Shown here: positions 44,401 through 54,644 of the stretch, piece by piece
How positions within the stretch are numbered: the first letter of the stretch is position 1
Layout of the letters: every line of letters starts with the position of its first letter
Assembly: GCF_000143415.4 (NCBI RefSeq)
Contig: NW_003314262.1
Location: 534,078 to 598,077, forward strand
DNA length: 64,000 nucleotides
Direction: 5' to 3'
Source of the DNA: Selaginella moellendorffii
Lineage: Eukaryota; Streptophyta; Lycopodiopsida; Selaginellales; Selaginellaceae
The notes under the pieces: generated by a model
The model's database searches: none
What the model was told of the DNA's origin: nothing
Seen by the model: only the letters and a program-made list of their open reading frames with translations
Made by a program: the position numbers and the translations under genes

Positions 44401-46370
44401 TTAGTCTTGATAGCAATAATGTTGATGATTTGGTTGTAGCTTTGTGTTATTAACATTTGCGCATTTGCTAGTTGGCAACTATGTTGATGTTCAAATGAAC
44501 TGAGTGGCAAGCTGAGTTAGTTGCGTTCTCGACGAGATTTCTTAGTTGAGGTTGAGCTTTAGCTTTTTCTTGAAAAGTGATTTAGTCGTGAACTATACTA
44601 ACTTTATGAGAGGAGGAGTTACTGATCGATATTGTAATGTTGAGTCCTTCTTAGATTTGAATTGGCATATATTGATCATTGATGATTTTTCTTGTGCTTG
44701 TTATGAAGTGAGTTACGTCTTGCTGTAGATGGATTTATGGAGGATCGTTTAGTGATCACTTGTTGAGCATAACTTCATTTTGCTTAGTTTTTGGATTGAT
44801 GCAGATATGCTCTTCATTAGTTTTGGCATTATGAAGTTTGGCTTATGGATGTGTTGAGGAAGATATTGTGAGTTGCATCACGATTTCTTCTTTAGCATTG
44901 AAGTTAGCTTCTATGAGACTTGTGATCCTTATTAAGCAAGACTTGGCTATAGGCTTCTTCGAGCTTTTGGTTTTTTGAGTTTTTATGCTCATTGTTTGAA
45001 GTTGTTGGGGAAGGCATTTTTGGCTCATTAGCTTTGATATTGAAGTTGGCTTTTGCATCTAGCCATCATTTGTGATGATTGACTATCATCTAGGATAGTT
45101 GATTATCCTTGTCGAAGGTTTTGCTTGATTATTGTTGATTTAGAATGATTTGCCATTCTTTGGGATGGTGGATTCTTTCTTCGATGACGATTATGCATTT
45201 CTCTATTGATGGGATGATTGATGATCTTTCATGATGGTTAATTGTTCTCTTTGATGGATTATGGCTTTTCGCAATACCACATGTTCTTTGTGGTTTGCTC
45301 TGGATTGGTCTCTTGGGTTTGAGACATCAGCAGGATGTTGTTGACACTTGCTTAGGCAACTTGAGTTCCTTGGTATTGTTTACCGGGATCTGTTCAGATT
45401 GGTTAGTGCAATGGTTGGCATGAGTAAATGTTTGTTGGTTTTACCACATTCATTATGTTTTGTTGATTGTTGCTCGAGTTAGTTTTGATAAATTAGGATG
45501 TTATCTCCTTCAGGTGACACATTCGCGAGCTTTGTGCTTGTTAGTCAATGATACTTTGTGTTCCTTGAGTTGTGTTTTGTGAGTTGTTTAGCATGCTATC
45601 TGCCATTTTCGGTAGTTAAGTTTCATCATTGAGTTTACTTGATGATATACTTGCTATTGAATTTTGTTGGATGGTGAATCCAATGTTGTCCAATAATAGT
45701 GATCTTGGTGGTTCCTATACTATAATATTGGTTTATCGGATGATAACTTACTTGGAATACTTTTGTGTTCTAATTTAAGCTTTATTCACTGATAATTAAG
45801 ACTTTATGATATCATTGTCTATGACTTTGATATAGTCCATATATTGATCTTTGAGTTTGGGCCAGTATAGGCAGACTGGCTTCGGCACTTTGTGTGCATG
45901 TTAAAATCTCTAGTCATGGGGTAGCTACTGTCGACTGGTCACATAACCCACCTCTCTGTTGATGTTCTTTATTCCATTGCAAGGGCGTGACCGTGTAAAC
46001 AACTCTAATTGCCTGTTTACAGTAGTCTATCTAAACCTTACCAATGGGTTTGGTTTCTTTGCTCATGAGGGTTCGGGCTTCTGGCTTCTCTCTCTATGTC
46101 CTTGTGGGCAGAGGCATATCACACTTTTGTAAGCTGGGTGACTCCCAGAGCAGCAAGGGTGGCTACCTTTGTTGGTCATTTCCTTGTTAGCGATGGCCGG
46201 AAGGTGTCTGAGCTGGTAGTGCATCCGCATTAGACAAAGAGGTTGCCCCCTAACTCATTTAAGTTGGTGCATTTCTCACATAGTGTGAGTACCATAAACT
46301 TTTTCTGGAAGTTGTTTCCTTGGCGGTATTCTAGACTCGAGTATGCATCGACGAGGACGTCGATCTTCCC

Positions 46371-46383
46371 TAGGGGGGGAGAG
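46371..46383 (+). promoter_or_regulatory. Polypurine tract, inner element
   Basis: The purine-rich AGGGGGGGAGAG stretch immediately precedes TGTCGCGC, the start of the right LTR. It primes plus-strand DNA synthesis in LTR elements. Confidence 0.8.
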
Positions 46384-47520
46384 TGTCGCGCATGTGACTT
46401 CGGGTATCGAAAGTTACCTGTCGACCAATCCTTACAGACACTCTTACCTTACTGCCACGACGGCAGGAGGTCGGTATTGCTGGACCCTTTATCAGTCCCT
46501 CTTGTGCTAGTGGAGTTAACTGAGCATTTCGAGTGTACTTAGACCGGACGAGCATAAGGACGGAATTCCTATGTGTTATTAGCTAAGCATACTTAGCCCG
46601 GTAAGGAGTTCCCGTCTCGTTATGTCTTGCACTGGCTAGTGACAAGAACCTCGCATATTGAGATTAGTCCCTTAATATCGCTACATGATAGCTTACCGTG
46701 TCTGCCAAACACCCTTGCTATCATGCCCTTTGTGTTAGTCTCACTTCGGTCCCAAATGCTATTTATGGAAAGTGTCTAGATTTGCTCATTTGGCATATCT
46801 ATGGAATGTAGAGATTGGCCTGAACACAATAGTGTTTGTCTCGTGTCCAAATTCACAATCTAGGAACATTTCATATTTAGTAAGTTTCAAGCTTATCCCA
46901 GAGACTAACTCCTGATACTAAGGGAGGCTTGGGGTGAAAGCCCAAAGCGTGTGTTTCTCAAGGGGGGGGATATAGGGGGTTCCAAATGTATAGTAGGGAT
47001 AGTGGGTAGGTTGGGCATGGCTGACCAACTTGAGTTATAGTCTAGCTCCCACTTGTGTGCCTGTCCTTGTTCTACGTCTGGCTTGGGTCTAAGCCCAAGT
47101 TCCATACCATGCTAGTTGGTGGGGTACCCATATCCTCGCGTTAGGCCACCGGTATGCCGAAATAGCGCTAGACTCCGTTTGGCTCCGTTTTGCGTGCTGG
47201 TCCTGGTATTAGGATGCTGGTTGCTCCAGAACTGTTCCAAGTCGCTCTAGACTCATGTCCCTTTGCTCCTTGGGCTATATGCTTGGGAGTTGCTCCATGA
47301 TTCAGTTCCATCACTCCTTGGCTCCACACTTCGGAGTTTGGCACCGTTCCTTCGTTTAGTGGCCTAAGGCCCTGAACCTTGAGTTCCGCACCACGTTCCT
47401 TTTGACACGTGGCATGTGACATGTGGCATCCGTCATGTGGCACAAAGAGGGTTTAGGTTCCGCTTTGTGGTGTTATCCTATGGTAAATCACCATAGGATA
47501 AAGGGTAAAAACCACATGCA
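46384..47520 (+). repeat. Inner element 3' LTR
   Basis: This is the partner of 39895-41402. It lacks the gap-associated insertion, keeps the GGGTGAAAGCCCAAAGCG module (about 46932) and the 12-bp hairpin, and ends CACATGCA where the left LTR has CACGTGTGCTACA, so the last bases differ. Confidence 0.88.
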
Positions 47521-47522
47521 AC

Positions 47523-48051
47523 CTGTCTGTGGGTGATAGGCTGTGCTGAATTTCAGCTTGGTGCAATACTGTTCCAGGAGAGTACTAGTGAAGATCTTAT
47601 CTCAATCTGAGATGATCTCTTCCGGCCTTCCCCGCACTCGAACCACTTGTTCAAAGAACAACTTCACCACACCTTCCGCATCCACTTCCGTTGTGGTGGA
47701 TATAAAATGTGCCATTTTCGAAAATTGGTCCACCACCACGAATATCGCATCAAACCCCTCGCTTGGGGGGAGTCCTGTGATGAATTCCATCGTAAGACAT
47801 TTCCACGGACGATCTGGAATTGGGATGCTTTGCAACAAGCCCCCACTAGCCTTAGTCACGGCTTTGACTTGCTGACATGTTGGGCATGTCTTTACATAGT
47901 CTTGGACGTCCTTAGCCATATCTGGCCAATGGTACTTCCTCTTGAGTAAGCCCATCGTCTTGGGCACTCCACCGTGTCCCGTAAAAGGTCCGTCATGACA
48001 CTCTTCTAAGGTTACCTTCCTTAGTTCCCCTTCTGGAACATACACCCTCAT
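47523..48051 (-). pseudogene. Chromovirus integrase N-terminal and core region
   Basis: A zinc-binding HHCC region (ECHDGPFTGHGG, then CPTCQQVKA) is followed by the core (KCLTMEFITGLPPSEG, VVVDQFSKMAHFI). Two lesions stand out. The first catalytic acidic residue, normally Asp in MDFI, is Glu (codon 47785-47787). A TGA at 47602-47604 stands where ISDRD normally has Arg; it fits a C-to-T change of CGA. The continuation after the stop still reads DKIFTS and STAYHPQT up to the inner element. Confidence 0.88.
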
Positions 48052-48119
48052 TTGCTTGTAATAAATGAGTCCATTGCATTCTGCATAGCCCGTTTTCTCT
48101 TCTGTTGGCAGCTCACTCT

Positions 48120-48722
48120 CTAGTGAGCTTCCCGTGCCTCTAGATTCCTCAGCAACACTTCTTGGGCTAGACCATCGTTCTCATATGCTGTCCGCACATC
48201 GTCCCAAAAGGTTGCTGTCGCGCTGGATATCGCCAACCTCAAGCTCGCTTTTCGACTTAGCACATCTGCCATGATGTTGCTCTTCCCAGGCTTGTACAGA
48301 ATCTCGCAATCAAACTCGGCCAAGGCATTGGCCCACTTACCTTGTTTCCCTCTCAGATCGGGCTGTGACAAGAAGGGTTTGGTTGCCACATTATCCGTGT
48401 AAACCTTGAAGTGTCTCCCAAGGTAGTGTCGCCACTCCTTGAGTGCCTTGACCACCGCAAACAATTCCTTCTCGTGAACAGGCCACTTCCATTGAGCCTT
48501 GTCCAACTTCTTCGAGAAGAATGCTATTGGATGGTTGTCTTGCTTCAAAACTGCGCCCAACGCAAAGTTCGAAGCATCCATTTCTACCTCAAAGTCCTTA
48601 CCAAAGTCTGGTAATGCCAACACGGGAGCCTTCCTCAACTTCCCTTTGAGGTGGATGAATGCCGCCTCGCATTCCACTGTCCATACCATCTTCCCTTTTC
48701 CTGTTTGGTCCATTAAGGGCAA
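48120..48722 (-). pseudogene. Chromovirus RNase H region
   Basis: On the minus strand an open stretch holds FEVEMDASNFALGAVL, HPIAFFSKKLD, VHEKELFAVVKALKEWRHYL and VYTDN, the standard Ty3/gypsy RNase H block. Stops separate it from the reverse transcriptase upstream and from integrase downstream. Confidence 0.88.
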
Positions 48723-48895
48723 GGCTACTCTCGAATAGTGTCTGATAAACTTTCAGTAGTAGTTGCATAGCCCCAAGAATGCCCTCAACTCATGTACATT
48801 CGATGGTCGCTCCCATTTCTGGATCTCTTGGACCTTCTCCGGGTCCACCTTGAGCTCGTCCTGCCCACCACATGCCCGAGAAACTTTACCTCTTG

Positions 48896-49555
48896 TTAAG
48901 CAAAGTCACATTTGCTCTCTTTAGTATACAGTTTGTGTTCCCTTAGTTTCTCAAACACCTTCACCAAGTGTTCGGCATGCTCCTCTAGCATCTCGCTATA
49001 GATTAGGATGTCGTCGATATAGACGACCACAAAGTGATCCAAATAGGGTACAAAGATATGGTTCATCAATGCCGAAAACGTTGCCGGTGCATTGCACAGC
49101 CCAAAGGGCATCACCAGAAACTCAAAGCTCCCATACCTTGTTCGACAGGTTGTCTTCTCGACATCTTCCTCTGCTACCCTGATCTGGTAGTATCCTGACC
49201 TCAGGTCAATCTTCGAGAAATATTTTGCCTTTCCCAACCTATCGAACAACTCCTCAATCCTTGGCAAAGGGTACTTGTTTTTCTTTGTATACTTGTTGAG
49301 CAACCGGTAGTCTATGCACATGCCCATATATCCATCTTTCTTTTTCACAAATAACACCGGCACCCCATACAGCGACTTGCTCAACCTAACATACCTTTTG
49401 TCCACCAACTCCTCTAGTTGGCGCTTGAGCTCCTCGAGTTCTTTTTCGTTCAAACGATAGGGGGGACGAACCACCGCCTCAGCACCCTCAACCAGCTCAA
49501 TCTTATGTTCTATCGGTCGTGTGGGGGGCAACCCCGTTGGTAGCTCCTCCGGCAT
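48896..49555 (-). pseudogene. Chromovirus reverse transcriptase region
   Basis: Open for 219 codons on the minus strand, with [19 protein letters not shown]-like sequence (here [11 protein letters not shown]), [27 protein letters not shown] and the catalytic YIDDILIYS. It ends in a stop shortly after [10 protein letters not shown], before the thumb is complete. Confidence 0.9.
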
Positions 49556-49561
49556 GGTATC

Positions 49562-50895
49562 CTAGAATTGGTCCAACACCCGCTGGACCAAAGGTACTTC
49601 TTCCGTTCCTGTCTTTTTGTCACTCTTCACCGAGAGTAAGCACAAAAATGCTGCCTTAGTTCCTTTAGTGAGTTGTCCTCTCGTGGACACCAGGTTTAAG
49701 CAGGAATCTTTGGCCTTGCTTTGCCCTACCTTTAGATCCTGGGCTTCCACCCTAGATCTTCTTCCTTGGGCATTCGCCAATACCACAAGGTTTCTACCTT
49801 GTCCATGCAGGGCTATCACGAACCGATTGAACCAATCCATTCCGAAGATCACGTCATGTCCAACACGGTGAAATCCATGTCCACTTTCCATATCCCTACT
49901 TCGACTCTCGCTTGTCGAAGTACCTCATCGGTGCTTTGGCTACCTTGAACAAACTCTATAGTCTTTGGTTCACCTAACCGCTGCACCGTTAGTCCAGCTT
50001 GCTGGACTATGTCTGCAGCCACAAAATTATCTAAGGCACCCGTGTCAATAAGGATCTTAACAAAGCTACCTCCGAGCTTCCCTCGGAGGGCTAGTAGATG
50101 TCGCGAATGACTCTCTACCAAAGTTGCTTGTGTAATGAGTAACTTTGAGTTAAGGACGGGATCACATACCTTAATTTGGACTTCATCTGACTTGATGGCC
50201 AAATTGGCTCTGGCCTTCTTCGGGTAGTGACATTCCCTCGAAAAGTGTTCCGCCTCACCGCAGTTGTAGCATACATTGTTTCCCACACTGCTATATGACT
50301 TGACTTTCTTATCCGTGGGTTTGTCTCTTTTTGCTTGACTCCCTCATGTACTCGCTCGCTGGCCACTGGATTTGCCTTTCCGGAACCCCAAGGACTCATT
50401 CTTAGAGAAACTCTTCTTGAATTTCCCTCTACTATATGTTCTCCTTAGTTTGGCCCCTTTGCTAAACGTGGACCCCGACCCCATCATGTTCCCCTTTCGC
50501 AGGTTATTGTTGAAATGCACCTTGATGGCCGCATCCAATGCTTCCTTGTAGTTGGTTGGGTTCCAACGCATCACCTCACCGCGAGCCTAGGTTTGCAAAC
50601 CTGATATGAAGGCATGGAACCCATCCATATCCCCCATGTCCGTGACAAGTATCCTCCTTGCCATAAACCCATTCACATATTCTTGAATAGTTCCGGTTTG
50701 CTTCAGCCTACTCAGCTGGTCCCTTAGATGCAGAGTAGCATTCAGAGGAACATAAGTCGCGCGGATCCTCGCCTTCATCATTTCCCAAGTGGCCACCAGT
50801 CCTTCGTTAGCCTCTGTCGTTCTCCACCAAGACTTGGCATTATCTGCCAAGTATGGTTTTGCACATGGTACCTTCTCCGAGCTCGGTAACCGCAA
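49562..50895 (-). pseudogene. Chromovirus gag (C-terminal), zinc knuckle and protease
   Basis: On the minus strand gag sequence (AKSWWRTTEANEG, LRDQLSRLKQTGTIQEYVNG) runs to a CCHC zinc knuckle (CYNCGEAEHFSREC) and then an aspartic protease active site (ILIDTGALDNFV). Frameshifts and stops split it into blocks at about 50587-50895, 50344-50574, 49849-50286 and 49562-49891. The gag N-terminus is separate at 51936-52001 because of the inverted segment. Confidence 0.88.
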
Positions 50896-50904
50896 CGCTC
50901 GGAA

Positions 50905-51935
50905 GCCTCCAAGTTCCTAACACCCCTTGGTACAATAAGACTTGATCATAGGACCCTCTAAATCCCAAGCCTTGGGTGCAACACTTGCTTCATGACATTA
51001 GGGTAAAACACCGTGGCTTAACGGCCCGGTATGGGTACCTCTACCCCCCGACTTCCTTCCCGAAGGGAAGGCCCAAGCCCCTAGGAAAGGCGAGGACCAA
51101 TGAGCCACAAGGCAACCAACTACAAGGAAGCGTTCGATGCGGCCATCAAGGTGCATTTCAACGATAACCTGCGAAAGGGGAACACGACGGGGTCGGGGTC
51201 CACGTTTAGCAAAGGGGCCAAACCAAGGGGAACGTATAGTAGAGGGAAATTCAAGAAGAGTTTCTCTAAGAATGAGTCCTCGGGGTTCCGGAAAGGCAAA
51301 TCCAGTGGCCAGCGAGCGAGTACGTGGGGGAGTCAAGCAAAAAGAGACAAACCCACGGATAAGAAAGTCAAGTCATATAGCAGTGTGGGAAACAATGTAT
51401 GCTACAACTGCGGTGAGGCGGAACACTTTTCGAGGGAATGTCCCTACTCGAAGAAGGCCAGAGCTAATTTGGCCATCAAGTCGGGTGAAGTCCAAATTAA
51501 GGTATGTGATCCCGTCCCTAACTCAAAGTTACTCATTACACAAGCAACTTTGGTAGAGAGTCGTTCACAACATCTACTAGCCCTCTGAGGGAAGCTCGGA
51601 GGTAGCTTTGTTAAGATCCTTATTGACACGGGTGCCTTGGATAATTTTGTGGTTGTAGACATAGTCCAGCAAGCCGGACTAACGGTGTAGCAGCTAGGCG
51701 AACCAAAGACTATAGAGTTTGTTCAAGGTAGCCAAAGCACCGATGAGGTACTTCAACAAGCGAGAGTCGAAGTAGGGACATGGAAAGTGGACATGGATTT
51801 CACCGTGTTGGACATGACATGATCTTTGGAATGGATTGGTTCAATCGGTTCGTGGTAGCCCTGCATGGACAAGGTAGAAACCTTGTGGTACTAGTGAATG
51901 CCCAAGGAAGAAGATCTAGGGTGGAGGCGTTCGAC
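50905..51935 (+). repeat. Inverted LTR-gag-protease segment inside chromovirus gag
   Basis: This is a rearranged block in the wrong orientation. About 50909-51113 copies the LTR middle (matches 37700-37918 and 52335-52548). From about 51114 to 51935 a second gag, zinc-knuckle and protease copy reads on the plus strand (NYKEAFDAAIKVHF, CYNCGEAEHFSREC, DTGALDNFV). That second copy is the inverse of about 50560-49750 on the minus strand. A 162-codon open frame (51100-51588) remains in it. It lies between the gag N-terminus and the rest of gag. Confidence 0.85.
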
Positions 51936-52001
51936 TAGAGGCTCCAACTCTGGAGGAGGTTCCATCTCCACCTTGGTTCGTTTTCGCCCTGCCTTTGCCA
52001 T
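51936..52001 (-). pseudogene. Chromovirus gag N-terminal piece
   Basis: Just inside the PBS, the minus strand has ATG (52001) followed by MAKAGRKRTKVEMEPPPE-type sequence for about 22 codons, then it meets the inverted segment. Its position right after the PBS and its open frame make it the likely start of gag. Confidence 0.65.
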
Positions 52002-52046
52002 CTCCCAGCAATCCGCCTCTATCCTTCACTAGAACTGAGGAAAAGG

Positions 52047-52057
52047 CTCCGATACCA
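52047..52057 (-). promoter_or_regulatory. Primer-binding site of the chromovirus
   Basis: On the minus strand TGGTATCGGAG lies three bases after the 5' LTR end (52061). It is the initiator tRNA-Met type, with one change from TGGTATCAGAG. Confidence 0.88.
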
Positions 52058-52060
52058 AAT

Positions 52061-52782
52061 TGTAAGCCACAAACTTTTCCTTTCCAATTTGCCAGCTTAC
52101 CTCGTCTATTCGACCAACACTGCCTTGGCTTGTGCTAAGTTCCCTTGCCAAGGTTCCCGCCTATTGTACCAGCTCCTACTTGGTCTTACTTGGTTTCAAC
52201 TACTCACTGCACAAGCAACGAAGCATTAGCCATCCATCCAGGAATTTCCAAATCTTTCCCAATCCCCCTCCCCGGGTTAGACTGGACTTAAGGTTCAGCT
52301 ACACTCCCTGCAGGCACAAGCAGCTAAGCACACCAAGCCTCCAGGTTCCTAACACCCCTTGGTACAACAAGACTTGATCATGGGACCTTCTAAATCCCAA
52401 GGCTTGGGTGCAACACTTGCTTTAGGACATCGGGGCGAAACACCGTGGCCTAACGGCCCGGTATGGGTACCTCTACCCCCCACTTCCTTCCCAAAGGGAA
52501 GGCCCAAGGCCCTAGGAAGGGCGAGGACCAATGAGCCACAAGGTACTCAAGTGGGGCACCACTCCACATGAACCGGGAGCACTGCAATTGATTTCCCTTT
52601 CGAGAGTGGGAGCTGCTCTTGAGCACTTCCTTGGGTGGCCCCTCCAGCACCACCCAAGCCCATGCTCACTCCCACCCAAGGCCCCTCGGCCCCAGTCTCA
52701 ACCTCAAGTCAGTTTGGAAGCACCATTGGAGAGTTCCTTTAAGACTGGTTCCTAGACCTCACTATCCCTACTATACTTTTGG

Positions 52783-52815
<33 letters not shown>

Positions 52816-53200
52816 GAGACGCACGCTTTGGGCTTTCACCCCTTGACCCATATTAGTATTCGGACTCGGTCTCGGACTCGATCTAAGACCCGACTTCGGA
52901 CTCGGTCTCGGACTCGATCTCAGACTCGATCTCGGACCCGATCTCAGACTCGATCTCGGACTCGACTTTGGACTTGACCTCGGACTTGGTCTTAGACCTG
53001 ATTTGGATCTCAGACTCTGTCTCGAACTTGGGATCCGATTCGGCCTCGGGCTCGATCCGGGACTCTATCTCGAACTTGGTCTTAGAGTCGGTCTTGGACT
53101 CGATCTTCGACTTGGTCCCATCCAATGAACTCTTTGTCATTTTAGTCATGCTTTCGGGGATCCTTTAGCCTACGACATCTCGGGGAGTCGGTTCCTTACA
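52061..53200 (-). repeat. Chromovirus 5' LTR
   Basis: This is the 1.14-kb partner of 37422-38594. It has a 29-C tract on the plus strand (52785-52813), ten bases longer than in the partner, and a shorter hexamer array (about 52860-53115). The GACAC duplication follows at 53201-53205. Confidence 0.9.
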
Positions 53201-53205
53201 GACAC

Positions 53206-54644
53206 TCATTTTTCGGTGGTCATGGACTCTCAGTGAGGAGATTGGTTTGGGCATACTGCCAAGTAAAGGATGCCTCGGAGTCGTGATGCACGGTTAGGTT
53301 GCCTAGTGTGAAAGCTCAACATATCTAACTTGAACACTTTGGTGCAAAGTAGCACTAAAGTTGAGGTGAATGAGATGGGGACACCCAGTCTCAGTTGCTA
53401 TGGATCCTTGGCTGGAAGAGCTGACTTGGGCACACCACCAAGTGTGGGGAATGCCCTTGGGATCATAGTGAACAATCTAAAAGGTTTAGAAGATTTAGTT
53501 TCTATTGGTAGACTTGTTAAGAGGTCAAGATGAGATCATTAGGTGATCTTATGGTTAAACAAGGATAAAGTCTTTATTTAGGTTAAGGAACATAATTCTT
53601 AGTTCAAAGTGTTGATTTGAACTATTGATAATTGTGTGGCTTAGTCAAGGTGACCAAGTGGGAAGGACACCTAAAGGGAAATAAATTGTGCCGAAACAAT
53701 GGTATAATGAGTCCAAGAAAGTAGTCTCTAGGAAAGACCCATGGGAAGGTTGCAAAGTTGGGCTATGGACAGAGCCCGTAGTAAAAAATGCTAAAGAGAC
53801 ATACTAAGGGTGAGCACCTTCTGGATTCAGCAAATAAAGCTTTTGTTATAGAACTAAAAGGATACCTTGAGAATGGAGGTAGTAATCCTATGTTGTTTGG
53901 TGCAACAATCAAAGGATAAGAGCAAAACACTAGTGGCCAAGTGTGGGCTATGGAATTCATTGAAAGGAATCCAGATGACAAAGTTAGGCGAGAAGCACTA
54001 ATATGTTGGATGTTAATTGATTGTGGGAAAGGAAGTGTGTTTCCAAGGATGAATTCCCAAATGCTCCAATTTGGCAAAAGTGAAAGCTCCAAGGGAAGGA
54101 GTGGCAAGGTAGCCAAATGATAGAGTTGTGGACAACCTTAACACAACTTATGATAATTAGAACTTAGTGCCAAAGGTGGCATGAAATAGAAAAGAAGAGG
54201 ATGGTGCCCTCAAGTAGAGAACTCTCTAGGATGGGGAAGTGGAGTTTGCACAATATGTGCAATGAAAGGTGTCGGAGACACTTAGGAAATTGACTTCGAG
54301 AAGTCAAGACTAAAAGTTCCAAAGAGGAATGGTTATATCGATAGAAGTTAAAACTACTTGAGAATGAATAGTGGGATTGAGATAGAGAAGGTGTCTTTAA
54401 TGGGTCTAGTGAGAGCTAAACCAATAAAAGGGAAAGAACCACCACAAATGGTCAATTGAGTCTCTATGTTGGAGAGACTATGCTCCTTAGAGGATGGACA
54501 AGGTAGGGTGAGCCTTCGGTGTCCAACCCTTGACAAATATTGGCTAGGTGCCAATGATGGGAAGGGTAACACATGTTGGTATTACTTTATAAAATAGTTT
54601 ATCGTTTGATGAGGACATCGAATTTTGTCTATGGGTGGTGGAGT
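53206..54644 (+). mobile_element. Right internal part of the outer element with polypurine tract
   Basis: This is non-coding DNA. The stretch at 53206-53290 and a second one at about 53385-53470 resemble the chromovirus 3' internal region on the minus strand (about 38860-38620). The tract ATGGGTGGTGGAGT at 54631-54644 precedes the right LTR. Confidence 0.8.

Larger units (their letters stand above)
39895..47520 (+). mobile_element. Inner LTR retrotransposon, non-coding, inside chromovirus integrase
   Basis: Two LTRs starting TGTCGCGCATGTGA flank 5 kb of DNA. The PBS after the left LTR and the PPT before the right one show plus-strand orientation. The internal region (41416-46370) is strongly G+T-biased on the plus strand and has no open frame above about 95 codons and no retroviral motif, so this is a non-autonomous element. 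Insertion lies within the integrase region between YHPQT and DGQTERVN. The five bases flanking the canonical LTR ends do not match, unlike the two older elements. Confidence 0.85.
37422..53200 (-). mobile_element. Ty3/gypsy chromovirus retrotransposon, minus strand, disrupted
   Basis: LTRs at both ends (TGTAAG...CTTACA) and perfect GACAC target duplications define the element. The coding order on the minus strand is gag, CCHC zinc knuckle, protease, reverse transcriptase, RNase H, integrase, chromodomain: the Ty3/gypsy order with a chromovirus tail. The PBS is next to the right LTR, which is therefore the 5' LTR, and the PPT is next to the left. The reading frame is broken many times. Gag is interrupted by an inverted segment (about 50905-51935), and integrase is split by the inner element (39895-47520). 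It cannot move by itself. Confidence 0.92.
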
